Notes: generated from the letters alone by a model not told the origin. A DNA stretch of 64,000 nucleotides from Gluconacetobacter aggeris (GCF_014174395.1 NZ_JABEQD010000014.1:35271-99270); one strand, 5' to 3'. Positions 35,009-43,239 are shown, counted from the first letter of the stretch. Made by a program: numbers and translations.

Positions 35009-36274
35009 TCAGGAATGGTAGAGCAGGACGGTGCGGCGGCGGCGTTCGAAATCCGCCAGCTCGCCCTGCCAGTTCGCGATGATCGCGCGCGGGGCGGTGC
35101 CGGCGTCGATGGCGTGGCGGATGCTGTCGGTGCCGAACAGCAGGTCGGCGGTCCGGCCGGTGCCGCGCCAGAGCGGGCCCTGGCAGAGCGGGCGGGCCGC
35201 GCAGAGCAGGGCGAGGCCGGTGGCCAGGGCGTCGAAGCGCCGGCGGTCGGTGACGATCAGGTTCAGGCCATGGACCAGCCGGTCGCGGTCGACCGAGCTG
35301 CTGGGGGTGAACCAGGTCTCGCGGATCGCCAGGCCGGGCAGGTCGGCCTGGCGCAGGGCGGCGACCCATGGGTGGGCGTCGACTTCCGGCCCGCCCAGTT
35401 GCAGGAACGGCAGCGCCGTGCCGCGCCCGACCGACAGGACCGTGCCTTCGAACAGGCAGGTGCCGGGATAGGCGATGGCGGTTTCGAGCGTCGGCATGTT
35501 GGGGCTGGGGGCGATCCAGGGTAGGCCGGTCTGGTCGAAGAACAGGGCGCGCGACCAGCCTTCCATCGTCACCACGCGCGGCGGGGCGCCGGCGGGATGC
35601 AGGCAGTAGCGGTGGAAGAACAGTGCCAGCTCGCCCATCGTCATGGCATGTTGCAGGGCGATCGGCGCCCGGCCGATGAAGGAGGCCTGGGCCGGTTGCA
35701 GGACCGGGCCGGAGGGCGCCTGTGCGCCGATGGGATTGGGGCGGTCCAGCACGATGACGGGAATGGCCAGCCGCGCGCAGGCGGCCATGACGTCATACAA
35801 TGTCGAAGCGTAGGTGTAGAAGCGCGCGCCGACATCCTGGATATCGAACAGCAGCAGGTCGATGCCCGATGTCTGGAGGATGTGCTCCAGCGGGGCGCCT
35901 GCGGTGTTGTAGATGTCGAAGACGGTGATGCCGGTGGCCGGGTCGGTGGTGCGGGGTTCGGACGCGCCGGCGGGGGCCGAGCCGCGAAACCCGTGTTCCG
36001 GCCCGAAGATCGCCTGAAGCTGGATGCCCGGTACCGCGTGCAGGATGTCGGCGATATGGCGCAGGGTGCGGTCGGTGCTGGTCGGGTTGGCGACCAGCCC
36101 GACCTTGTGCCCGGCCAGCAGGCGATAGCCGTCGGCGCGCAGCCGCTCGAACCCGGTCGTGACCGGGCGGGAGAGGGCGCCTGGGGCGTCGGCCCATGCG
36201 CGGGAGCGGGGCATGGCGGCGGCCAGCGCGCCGGCGCCCAGGCCGGCAAGGGCCGTCCGGCGGGTTGTCGTCAT
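35009..36274 (-). CDS. namZ: NamZ-type exo-N-acetylmuramidase (DUF1343)
   Basis: A 421-residue protein. A Tat signal (TTRRTALAGLGAGALAAAMP) with cleavage near AWADA points to the periplasm. DUF1343 motifs follow: GHKVGLVANPTSTDRTLRH, AIFGPEHGFRG, DLLLFDIQDVGARFYTY and PSPNMPTLETAIAYPGTCLF. DUF1343 members characterised as NamZ cut MurNAc from the non-reducing end of peptidoglycan chains. The start overlaps the symporter stop (ATGA), and the kinase follows 13 bases downstream, so the three minus-strand genes form one operon: hydrolysis, uptake and phosphorylation. Confidence 0.9.
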   Translation of the reverse strand: MTTTRRTALAGLGAGALAAAMPRSRAWADAPGALSRPVTTGFERLRADGYRLLAGHKVGLVANPTSTDRTLRHIADILHAVPGIQLQAIFGPEHGFRGSAPAGASEPRTTDPATGITVFDIYNTAGAPLEHILQTSGIDLLLFDIQDVGARFYTYASTLYDVMAACARLAIPVIVLDRPNPIGAQAPSGPVLQPAQASFIGRAPIALQHAMTMGELALFFHRYCLHPAGAPPRVVTMEGWSRALFFDQTGLPWIAPSPNMPTLETAIAYPGTCLFEGTVLSVGRGTALPFLQLGGPEVDAHPWVAALRQADLPGLAIRETWFTPSSSVDRDRLVHGLNLIVTDRRRFDALATGLALLCAARPLCQGPLWRGTGRTADLLFGTDSIRHAIDAGTAPRAIIANWQGELADFERRRRTVLLYHS

Positions 36275-37737
36275 GGAGTGGCCTTCTGGAAGCGTCTGAA
36301 GCCGGAAGCGAGGGTGGCGAAGCAGAAGAACAGGACGACGCCCAGCGGGACGATCCATGCGAAGCTGATGGCCTGCCCGCCGGGGCGGAGCTGGAATTCG
36401 GCCAGGGCCACGGCGGCCAGCGTCGCGCCGTAGGCGGCCATGACGGCGCGGCTGTCGGTGTGGCGCGCGACCAGGCCGAACAGGAAGGCGCCCAGCATGG
36501 GGCCGTAGGCATAGGCACCGACCGACAGGCCGAACACGACCAGCGAGGTCGCGCCCTGGCCGAAGGATTGCGCCACCGCGATCAGCAGCACCGCCCAGAC
36601 GCAGGTCAGCCAGCGGGCCAGCGACAGGTCGTGCAGGCCCAGGGCGCCGGCCATGCGCCGGCACTGCGCCGGAAAGTCGGTCATCGCCGCGCTGGTCAGG
36701 GCGTTGAGCGTCGAGGACAGCGAGCCCATGGTGGCGCTGAGGATGCCCGCGACCAGCAGGCCGGACAGGCCGGCCGGAGCGTCGTGGACGATATAGTAGG
36801 GGAAGATGTCGTCGCCGCGCAGGCTGTGGTAGGGCGCGCCGCCGGCCGGGGTGGCCGACAGCAGGATGCCCAGCAGCGACAGCGCGCCGAACAGCAGCCC
36901 GACCACCAGCGCGCTGGCGACCAGCGCCAGCCTCGCGTCGCGCAGGCTGCGGGCGGCCAGGATGCGCTGCACCATCAGGTGGTCGGTGCCGTGCGACGCC
37001 ATGGCCATGACCGCGCCGCCGATGAGGGCCGAGGCCGGGGCGAACGGGTCCGCCAGCAGCGCCGTGCCGTGGTCGAACAGGTGGAAGCGCCCGGCGCGCG
37101 CCAGGTCGGCGACCGTGCCGGGGCCGAGCCCGTGCCAGATGACGGCGGCGCAGAGGATCGCGCCCAGCAGGTAGGTGCAGAACTGGATGACGTCGGACCA
37201 GATGACGGCCTTGAGCCCGCCGAACACCGTGTAGAGCAGCGTCATCGCCATCAGCGCGCCCATGATGGCCAGGGGGCCGTGGGGCAGGTGGAAGGCCGCC
37301 AGCAGCATGGCCAGCGGCAGCGTGCCGGCCAGCAGGCGCACGGCCTCGCCGATCACGCGGGTGATCAGGAAGGTCAGGGACACCGCGCGCTGCATCGGCG
37401 CACCGAAGCGCTGGCCCAGGAACTGGTAGGGCGTGCGCATGCCCCCCGCGAAGTAGCGTGGCAGCAGCAGCCAGGCGACCAGGCAGCGCCCCGTCAGGTA
37501 GCCGATCGCCAGCCCGACGAAGACCATGCCGCGATGGAAGGCCACGCCGGGCACGCTGACGACGGTGAGGGTGGAGGTCTCGGTGGCGACCAGCGACAGG
37601 CAGATGCCCCACCAGGGCAGGTCGTGCGTGGCGCCGAGATAGGATTGGGCGGTTTTCTGCCGCCCCGCCATCCACAATGTCAGCAGCGGCAGGGCGGCGA
37701 GATAAAGGCCCATCACCAGAAGATCGAGCGTTGACAT
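36271..37737 (-). CDS. Sodium:solute symporter (SSS), probable MurNAc permease
   Basis: A 488-residue membrane protein with about 13 hydrophobic helices. It shows SSS features: SLVATETSTLTVVSVPGVAF near residue 50 and the G.LSATMGSLSSTLNALTSA segment near 330, whose Ser/Thr residues are typical of the Na+ site. It is the first gene of the operon with NamZ and the kinase and is divergent from murQ across an operator-rich region, so MurNAc (or GlcNAc-MurNAc) is the likely cargo. It would replace the MurP phosphotransferase of other bacteria, which makes a separate kinase necessary. Confidence 0.88.
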   Translation of the reverse strand: MSTLDLLVMGLYLAALPLLTLWMAGRQKTAQSYLGATHDLPWWGICLSLVATETSTLTVVSVPGVAFHRGMVFVGLAIGYLTGRCLVAWLLLPRYFAGGMRTPYQFLGQRFGAPMQRAVSLTFLITRVIGEAVRLLAGTLPLAMLLAAFHLPHGPLAIMGALMAMTLLYTVFGGLKAVIWSDVIQFCTYLLGAILCAAVIWHGLGPGTVADLARAGRFHLFDHGTALLADPFAPASALIGGAVMAMASHGTDHLMVQRILAARSLRDARLALVASALVVGLLFGALSLLGILLSATPAGGAPYHSLRGDDIFPYYIVHDAPAGLSGLLVAGILSATMGSLSSTLNALTSAAMTDFPAQCRRMAGALGLHDLSLARWLTCVWAVLLIAVAQSFGQGATSLVVFGLSVGAYAYGPMLGAFLFGLVARHTDSRAVMAAYGATLAAVALAEFQLRPGGQAISFAWIVPLGVVLFFCFATLASGFRRFQKATP

Positions 37738-37753
37738 GGCGTTCCCGGGCGTT

Positions 37754-37812
37754 CCTGGTCAATACCAGGACAGAACCATACGGAAATTGGTTTTGCAATG
37801 GTATTGTTCTGG
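37754..37812. promoter_or_regulatory. Operator dyads between symporter and murQ
   Basis: CCTGGT-CAAT-ACCAGG (37754-37769) is a perfect 6-bp dyad of the TGGT...ACCA type bound by GntR/NagR-family regulators. A second, longer dyad pairs 37765-37779 with 37798-37812 (12 of 15 positions). Both lie between the divergent starts. The GntR-family gene two positions downstream is the likely binder. Confidence 0.65.
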
Positions 37813-37853
37813 CGTTATGAAAGGGGCCTGTTCAACCGCCCGCAGGACCCGCC

Positions 37854-38780
37854 ATGACCGAGACCGACCGGCCCGCCACCCCCATCACCGGGACCGAGCA
37901 GCGGGACCCGCGCTATGCCGATATCGACATCTGGCCGGTCCGGTCGGTGCTGGACGCGCTGGCCGAGGCGCAGATGGCGGCGACGGCGGCCGTGCGCGCG
38001 GCGGTGCCGGAGATCGAGGCGGTGGTGGATGCCGCCCTGCCGCGCCTGCGACAGGGTGGGCGGCTGGTCTATGTCGGTGCCGGGACGTCGGGGCGGATCG
38101 GGCTGCAGGACGGTGTCGAGCTGGGGCCGACCTTCGGCTGGCCGGCGGAACGGCTGGTGCTGCTGCTGGCCGGCGGGCCGCAGGCGATCTTTCAGGCCGC
38201 CGAGGGCGCCGAGGATCGCGAGGATACCGGCCGGGCCGAGCTGCTGGCCCACGCGCCGGACGCGCGGGACGTGGTGTTCGGCATCGCCGCCAGCGGGGGG
38301 ACGCCGTATACCTGTGCTGCCGTCGCCGCCGCGCGGGAATGCGGCGCGCTGACGGTGGGCATAAGCTGCAACGCGACGGGGCGGCTGCTGCGCGAGGCGG
38401 AATACGGCATCGTGACCGTCACGGGGCCGGAGGCGATTGCCGGTTCGACGCGGCTGAAGGCCGGCACGGCGCAGAAGGCGACGCTGAACCTGCTGTCCAC
38501 CGCGCTGATGATCCGGCTGGGCCATGCCTATCGCGGGCGGATGGTCGATATGCGCGTGATGAACGCGAAGCTGGATCGCCGGGCCGCGCGGATGGTGGCC
38601 GACCTGGCCGGCGGGTCGGATGAGGAGGTTCGCGCCGCCCTGGTGGCGACGGGCGGCAACGTCAAGCGCGCGGTGCTGGTCCGTGCCGGCATGACGCCCG
38701 GCGAGGCCGAGCAGGCGCTGGGCCGCCATGGCGGCGACCTGCGGCGCATCCTGCCGTCCGTCGTCCCCACGGGTGGCTGA
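37854..38780 (+). CDS. murQ: N-acetylmuramic acid 6-phosphate etherase
   Basis: A 308-residue SIS-domain enzyme. YVGAGTSGRIGLQDGVELGP (about residues 73-92) is the MurQ phosphate-binding signature, and FQAAEGAEDREDTGRAEL (about 114-131) contains the catalytic Glu region. VFGIAASGGTPY and a UBA-like C-terminal helix region (MTPGEAEQALGRHGGDLRRI) complete the family pattern. It cleaves the lactyl ether of MurNAc-6-P to GlcNAc-6-P and D-lactate. It leads the plus-strand operon with the GntR and NagB genes. Confidence 0.95.
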   Translation: MTETDRPATPITGTEQRDPRYADIDIWPVRSVLDALAEAQMAATAAVRAAVPEIEAVVDAALPRLRQGGRLVYVGAGTSGRIGLQDGVELGPTFGWPAERLVLLLAGGPQAIFQAAEGAEDREDTGRAELLAHAPDARDVVFGIAASGGTPYTCAAVAAARECGALTVGISCNATGRLLREAEYGIVTVTGPEAIAGSTRLKAGTAQKATLNLLSTALMIRLGHAYRGRMVDMRVMNAKLDRRAARMVADLAGGSDEEVRAALVATGGNVKRAVLVRAGMTPGEAEQALGRHGGDLRRILPSVVPTGG

Positions 38781-38787
38781 GGACGCG

Positions 38788-39549
38788 ATGGGCCACGCCG
38801 ATGACGGCATGTTTCGCGGCCTGGCGCCGGACCCGGACAGCCGCCAGCCGCTTTATCTGCAACTCGAAGCCGGGTTGAGCCGGCTGATCCGGAGCGGGGC
38901 GCTGTGCCAGGGCGATGCGGTGCCGCCCGAGCGCGAACTGGCGGACATGACGGGCGTGTCCCGCGTGACCGTGCGCAAGGCGCTGGAACGGCTGGTCGAG
39001 ACCGGTCGCCTGATCCAGCGGCCGGGGGCCGGGACCTTCGTTTCCGGCCGGATCGAGCAGCCGCTGACCGCCCTGCTGGGTTTTTCCGAAGACATGCGCG
39101 CGCGCGGGCGGGTGCCGGGGTCGGTCTGGCTGGAACGGGGCGTGGCGCAGGCCAGCCCGGACGAGGCCATGGCGCTGGGGGTGGCGCCGGGCACCGCGCT
39201 GTCGCGGTTGAAGCGCATCCGGACCGCCGACGGTGAGCCGATGGCGATCGAGACCGCCATCGTGGCACGGGACGACCTGCCCGCGCCGGAAGCGGTCAGC
39301 GCGTCGTTCTATGCCGCGCTGAAGGCGCGGGACCTGTATCCGGTCCGGGCCCTCCAGCGCATCCGGGCCGGGCTGGTCGACGCGCGGGAAGCCGAATTGC
39401 TGGGGCTGGCGCGCCCCAATCCCATCCTGCGGATCGAACGGCGGTCTTTCCTGGCCGACGGGCGGCTGCTGGAAGTCACGTTCTCGGCCTATCGGGCCGA
39501 TCTGTACGATTTCGTCGTCGAACTCAGGACGGATCGCGGCGAGGATTGA
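38788..39549 (+). CDS. GntR/HutC-family regulator (NagR-like)
   Basis: A 253-residue protein. Residues about 15-80 are the winged helix (LYLQLEAGLSRLIRSGALCQ, VPPERELADMTGVSRVTVRK, LIQRPGAGTFVSG). The rest is a UTRA effector domain (AIETAIVARDDLPAPEAVSA, ILRIERRSFLADGRLLEVTF), which in NagR-type members senses amino-sugar phosphates. It starts 8 bases after murQ, is followed by nagB, and faces a TGGT/ACCA dyad in the murQ promoter. A GTG at 38773 overlapping murQ is possible. Confidence 0.92.
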   Translation: MGHADDGMFRGLAPDPDSRQPLYLQLEAGLSRLIRSGALCQGDAVPPERELADMTGVSRVTVRKALERLVETGRLIQRPGAGTFVSGRIEQPLTALLGFSEDMRARGRVPGSVWLERGVAQASPDEAMALGVAPGTALSRLKRIRTADGEPMAIETAIVARDDLPAPEAVSASFYAALKARDLYPVRALQRIRAGLVDAREAELLGLARPNPILRIERRSFLADGRLLEVTFSAYRADLYDFVVELRTDRGED

Positions 39550-39593
39550 GAGCCTTTCCGGAAAAATAGGCTGGAATGCAGGAAGGAAGCACG

Positions 39594-40361
39594 ATGCGAC
39601 ATGTCGTGATCGAACAGGGCCGCATGGAGATCGTCCTGGCACCCGACGCCATGACGGCGTGCCGCGAGGCGGCCGCGCGGATCGCGGACTATATGCGCGG
39701 GGCGCCGGACCCGGTGCTGGGTCTGGCGACCGGCCGCACGATGGAGGCGGTCTATCGCGCCCTGGTCGGGATGCATCGCGACGGGTTGTCCTTCGCGCGG
39801 TGCCGGACGTTCAACCTGGACGAATATTATCCCATCGCGCGCGACGATCCGCGATCCTACCACGCCTATATGCATGAACAGCTTTTCCGCCATGTCGACA
39901 TCGTGCCCGGGCGCACGCGCCTGCCCGACGGCGCGGCGCCCGAACCGGAGCGTGAATGCCGCGCCTATGAAGACGCCATCCGCGCGGCCGGTGGGATCGG
40001 GCTGCAGCTTCTGGGCATCGGGCTGACGGGGCATATCGGCTTCAACGAGCCGCCGTCGGATTTCGCCACCCGCACCCGGCTGGTCGAACTGGATGAGGAA
40101 ACACGCAGGCAGAATGCGGAAATGTTCGATGATCGCTGGCAGGATGTGCCGCGCCGGGCCCTGACCATGGGTGTGGGGACGATCCTGGATGCAAGGCGCC
40201 TGTTGATGGTGGCGACCGGTGCGGCCAAGGCGCGGATCGTGCGCGATGCCCTGGAAGGGCCCGTGACGCCGATGGTCAGCGCCTCTGCCCTGCGGCAGCA
40301 TCCGGCCTGCACGGTGATACTGGATTCGGAGGCGGCGGGGCTGTTGCGTCTGGACCGGTAA
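39594..40361 (+). CDS. nagB: Glucosamine-6-phosphate deaminase
   Basis: A 255-residue protein. GLATGRTMEAVYRALV (substrate-phosphate loop), RTFNLDEYY (with the catalytic Asp) and GIGLTGHIGFNEPPSDF (with His and Glu of the proton relay) are diagnostic of NagB. It converts GlcN-6-P to fructose-6-P and ammonia, the last step that sends MurQ-derived sugar to central metabolism. The chosen ATG follows CAGGAAGGAAG; an in-frame ATG at 39576 is less likely. The deacetylase NagA needed between MurQ and NagB is not in this window. Confidence 0.95.
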   Translation: MRHVVIEQGRMEIVLAPDAMTACREAAARIADYMRGAPDPVLGLATGRTMEAVYRALVGMHRDGLSFARCRTFNLDEYYPIARDDPRSYHAYMHEQLFRHVDIVPGRTRLPDGAAPEPERECRAYEDAIRAAGGIGLQLLGIGLTGHIGFNEPPSDFATRTRLVELDEETRRQNAEMFDDRWQDVPRRALTMGVGTILDARRLLMVATGAAKARIVRDALEGPVTPMVSASALRQHPACTVILDSEAAGLLRLDR

Positions 40362-40406
40362 ACGCGTGTCCGGGGCTGCGTGCCCGGAGCGATCCGGCGC
40401 GCGTTT
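40360..40406 (+). terminator. Nested hairpin after nagB
   Basis: The outer arms AAACGCG/CGCGTTT enclose an inner TCCGGG/CCCGGA stem, starting at the nagB stop and ending in TTTCC. It probably ends the murQ operon. Confidence 0.6.
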
Positions 40407-40412
40407 CCGCTT

Positions 40413-40468
40413 GTATGGAAAACTGTCCATACGATAGAAAAACCCATCGGGAGAAAAACCCATCGGGC
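40413..40468. repeat. Inverted repeat and 16-bp direct repeats at phage block junction
   Basis: GTATGGA (40413-40419) pairs with TCCATAC (40426-40432); two adjacent 16-bp direct repeats beginning GAAAAACCCATCGGG follow (40437-40452, 40453-40468). They lie at the boundary between nagB and phage block B and may mark a promoter, operator or past recombination. Confidence 0.55.
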
Positions 40469-40523
40469 GCAGGCATCGCCCACCATCCGGCCCCCTCTGG
40501 GGTATTGCGCGAAGGTCGATGCC

Positions 40524-40868
40524 ATGTCCGTTCAGCCCGTTGCCCTGATTCCCGCGCAGGCCGTGCCCAGCGCGGCGGCGGCGCTCTATACCGCGCCGGG
40601 TGGGGTGATCGCGCGGATCGACAGTCTGGGTGTGTGCAATGTCGGGGCGGTGCCGGTTTCGGTGACGCTGTATCTGGTGCCTGCCGGAAAGGTGGCGGGG
40701 CCGGGGACGGCGACGACGTTTGGCCAGACGATCCTGCCCGGACAGACCTGGAACAGTCCCAATGAAATCGGCCGGGTGTTGCAGCCGGGTGATGCGATTG
40801 CGGCGCAGGCTTCCGCCGCCGGGGCGCTGACGATTTCGGCGGGCGGGCTGCTGGTGACCGTATCGTGA
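40524..40868 (+). CDS. Hypothetical phage beta-sandwich protein
   Basis: A 114-residue protein without charge clusters, made of alternating hydrophobic beta strands (VIARIDSLGVCNVG, PVSVTLYLVPAG, QPGDAIAAQASAAG). This pattern occurs in small virion or fibre-attached domains. The start follows GAAGGTCGATGCC. Its GTGA end overlaps the next gene, linking it to the phage block rather than to nagB. No specific family recognised. Confidence 0.7.
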   Translation: MSVQPVALIPAQAVPSAAAALYTAPGGVIARIDSLGVCNVGAVPVSVTLYLVPAGKVAGPGTATTFGQTILPGQTWNSPNEIGRVLQPGDAIAAQASAAGALTISAGGLLVTVS

Positions 40869-41344
40869 CGCTCTATGCCGTCGAGCCATGGAGCGACGTG
40901 GTGGGGGAGATGCGCGGACTGTGGCAGGCGCATTTCCGCGAGGTGGCCAGTGATCAGGAGCGTGCGCCGCTCGATCCCGACCTGGAGGCTTACGGGCGGC
41001 TGGAGGCGGCCGGGGCGCTGCATGTGCTGACGATGCGCGAGGGCAGGGTGCTGGCCGGGTATCTGGTGGCGCTGGTGTGGCCGCATCTGCATCATCGCAG
41101 TGTCAGCCATGCGTTTTTCGACCTGTATTATGTGCGGCCGGCGCATCGGCGATGGACGGCGGGGATCAGGCTGTTTCGCGAGGCCGAGCGTACGCTGGCG
41201 GCGCGCGGGGTGCGGCGGATGATCACCGGCACCAAGCTGCATGTTGCGCCCTCCGGCCGGTCGCTGGATGTGGGGCCGATCTTCCGCCGGCTGGGCTGGG
41301 TGGAGATGGAACGCCAGTATGGGAAGTGGATCGGAGCATGGTAA
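40865..41344 (+). CDS. GNAT-like acetyltransferase in phage block
   Basis: A 159-residue protein with GNAT-type secondary structure. FFDLYYVRPAHRRWTAGIRL (about residues 82-101) aligns with motif A, though the pyrophosphate loop RRWTAG is unusual. RRMITGTKLH and FRRLGWVEMERQYGKW match the C-terminal motifs. Similar genes stand near ejection-protein genes in P22-like phages of other bacteria as far as I recall. It might modify a host or virion protein. GTG start, overlapping both neighbours. Confidence 0.7.
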   Translation: MTLYAVEPWSDVVGEMRGLWQAHFREVASDQERAPLDPDLEAYGRLEAAGALHVLTMREGRVLAGYLVALVWPHLHHRSVSHAFFDLYYVRPAHRRWTAGIRLFREAERTLAARGVRRMITGTKLHVAPSGRSLDVGPIFRRLGWVEMERQYGKWIGAW

Positions 41345-42027
41345 CGGCGATTGGCGGTGGATTGTCGGCGCTGGGGTCGATCGCGGGCGGGATCGCAGGG
41401 TCTGACGCGGCCGCGAAGGCGGCGCGGGAGCAGGCGCAGGCTTATGGCCAGGCGCAGCAGTTTCAGCAGAATGTCTATGACCAGACGGACCGGAACCTGT
41501 CGCCCTATGTGGGGGCGGGGACCAATGCGCTGTATAGCCTGGCATCTCTGCTGGGCTTGCCCGGTGGGGTATCGGGGCAGGGATCGGGTGCGGCGGCGGC
41601 GTACCAGGCGTTTACCGATACGCCTTATTACCAGTTTCCGTTGCAGCAGGGTGAGCAGTCGCTGGACCGCTCGGCCGCTGCGCGGGGGCTGGCGCTGTCG
41701 GGCGGGCAGATGAATGCGCTGCAGAATTATGCCCAGAATTATGCCGGCCAGCAGTTCGGCAATTACATGAATGCGCTGTCGGGCCTGGCGAATATGGGCA
41801 GTTCGGCGGCGTCTGCGCTGGGGAGCCAGGGGAATGGCTCGGCCGGCACGTTGTTGAGTGCCTTGAGCGGGCAGGGCAATGCGCTGGCGCGCGGCACGAC
41901 GGGGTCGAATGCCGCGCTGATGTCCGGCGTGGGCAATGCGCTGGCATTGCTGGCAGGGTCGAACGCTTCGCCCGGCGTGCTGGGCAATCTGTATGGCGCC
42001 GGAAACGGCGGCAGCTACGACTTCTGA
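41338..42027 (+). CDS. Phage DNA-ejection (pilot) protein candidate
   Basis: A 229-residue protein. The N-terminus is a Gly/Ala hydrophobic stretch (MVTAIGGGLSALGSIAGGIA), then a helical Gln/Ala region (AREQAQAYGQAQQFQQNVYD) and Ala/Gly/Ser/Asn-rich repeats to the end. This is typical of P22 gp7-like ejection proteins, which leave the virion with the DNA and help cross the periplasm. The C-terminus may be shorter than in P22-like relatives. Overlaps the preceding gene by 7 bases and is followed by the two-hairpin element. Confidence 0.75.
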   Translation: MVTAIGGGLSALGSIAGGIAGSDAAAKAAREQAQAYGQAQQFQQNVYDQTDRNLSPYVGAGTNALYSLASLLGLPGGVSGQGSGAAAAYQAFTDTPYYQFPLQQGEQSLDRSAAARGLALSGGQMNALQNYAQNYAGQQFGNYMNALSGLANMGSSAASALGSQGNGSAGTLLSALSGQGNALARGTTGSNAALMSGVGNALALLAGSNASPGVLGNLYGAGNGGSYDF

Positions 42028-42033
42028 ACAGGG

Positions 42034-42127
42034 GTCAAGGGGATGACCATCCTCTTGCGGGTGCAGGGCGGAGTTGGCCAAGGTTCCGTCGGCGCTGCCG
42101 ACGGAATGCCAACGGAGGGGGAGCCCT
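42034..42127. repeat. Two-hairpin element, copy 2 with nested palindromic insert
   Basis: This is the counterpart of 2070-2112. The first hairpin is imperfect here. The second (GCAGGG ... CCCTGC) is split by about 47 bases, which include a perfect 10-bp palindrome (42084-42093 with 42097-42106) flanked by TTGGCCAA and CCAACGG. Bases 42128-42287 show no gene and may hold a promoter for the tail-fibre gene. Confidence 0.7.
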
Positions 42128-42287
42128 GCGTCGAATCGGACCAGAAAAATATATTCTTCATAAGGATATTTCTCGGATCGTTCAGTGTGGAATTGCCGGA
42201 AGCCGAGCTGCCGGTTATGATCCGACCCCATCAGGGCACAGGCACCGCCCCTAACGAGACGCGCACTGAGAAGCGTGGGAGTGGTGC

Positions 42288-43196
42288 ATGGCTTATTCTG
42301 CCGCCCGTTTTGTCTGGCCCAACAGTTTCAGCGTGGATGCGACGGGTGTGCCGCGTGCCGGCGCGCGGTTGTTCTTCTGCCAGAGCGGCAGCACCACGCC
42401 GCTGGCGACCTATGCCGATGCGGGGCTGACGGTGGCGAATCCGAACCCGGTGGTGGCGGATGCGAGCGGGCAGTTCGGGAACGTCTTCCTGATGGGTGGG
42501 GCGGCCTATGCCGTCATGCTGTGCGATGCCGCCGGCAACCAGATCTGGACCATGGACCCGGTGGGGGCGGCCGGCGGGGACGCGGGCGGCGGGGTGCCGG
42601 TGGGGGCCATTGTCGATCATGCGGGGGCCGTCGCGCCTGCCGGGTGGCTGTTGTGCTGCGGGCAGAGTGTGAGCCGGACGGTCTATGCCGCGCTGTTCGG
42701 GGTGCTGGGCACGCTGTATGGCGCGGGCGATGGGGCCACGAATTTCGGTCTGCCGGATCTGCGGGGGCGGGCGACGTTCGGTGTCGACAATATGGGCGGG
42801 GAAGCGGCCAACCTGGTGACGATGGCGGGGTCGAACGTCAACGGTGTGCAGTTGGGGGCCGTGGGCGGCAGCCAGTCGGCGGCGGCGCATACGCATGCTG
42901 TCGCCGATCCGGGCCATACGCATGCTCTGACCGATCCCGGCCATGGGCATGGGCCCAATCATGGCAGCGGCTTCGTCGTTCCGCAGGGATCGGGCGGCGA
43001 GATGGATGCGGTGTTCGCCGGTGGCGGCGATGTCGAGGAAAAGGCGACGGCGCAGACCGCCACCGCGACGACGGGGCTGGCGGCGACCAGCGCGGCCACG
43101 GGGCTGACGATCGTCTCGGCGGGCAATGGCGACAGCCAGAACATGCCGCCGGCCATGATGCTGAACAGGATCATCTATGCCGGGGTGGGCGGCTGA
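42288..43196 (+). CDS. Tail-collar / tail-fibre protein
   Basis: A 302-residue protein. Residues about 20-80 (GVPRAGARLFFCQSGSTTPL, VADASGQFGNVFLMGG) are the fibre-attachment domain common in phage tail proteins. Residues about 105-170 hold a Phage Collar domain (VPVGAIVDHAGAVAPAGWLL ... FGLPDLRGRATFGVDNMG). A His-rich stretch follows (AAHTHAVADPGHTHALTDPG), with HTH/HGH motifs that in phage needle tips bind iron. The C-terminal MPPAMMLNRIIYAGVGG is the standard collar ending. It probably adsorbs to the cell surface. Confidence 0.9.
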   Translation: MAYSAARFVWPNSFSVDATGVPRAGARLFFCQSGSTTPLATYADAGLTVANPNPVVADASGQFGNVFLMGGAAYAVMLCDAAGNQIWTMDPVGAAGGDAGGGVPVGAIVDHAGAVAPAGWLLCCGQSVSRTVYAALFGVLGTLYGAGDGATNFGLPDLRGRATFGVDNMGGEAANLVTMAGSNVNGVQLGAVGGSQSAAAHTHAVADPGHTHALTDPGHGHGPNHGSGFVVPQGSGGEMDAVFAGGGDVEEKATAQTATATTGLAATSAATGLTIVSAGNGDSQNMPPAMMLNRIIYAGVGG

Positions 43197-43239
43197 CGCC
43201 CTGCCGGCCGTTGATATTTCGAAAAGATGGGAAGGTGAC

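Noticed and set aside
35009..37798. Single 929-codon minus-strand frame covering NamZ and the symporter region
   Set aside because: Only its last 421 codons have NamZ motifs and a Tat start. The upstream part is out of frame with the symporter, which uses a different frame with clear membrane helices.
40413..40468. Possible phage attachment site at the right junction
   Set aside because: The short repeats have no partner at 18.8 kb, 1.5 kb or 45.9 kb, and there is no integrase or tRNA nearby.
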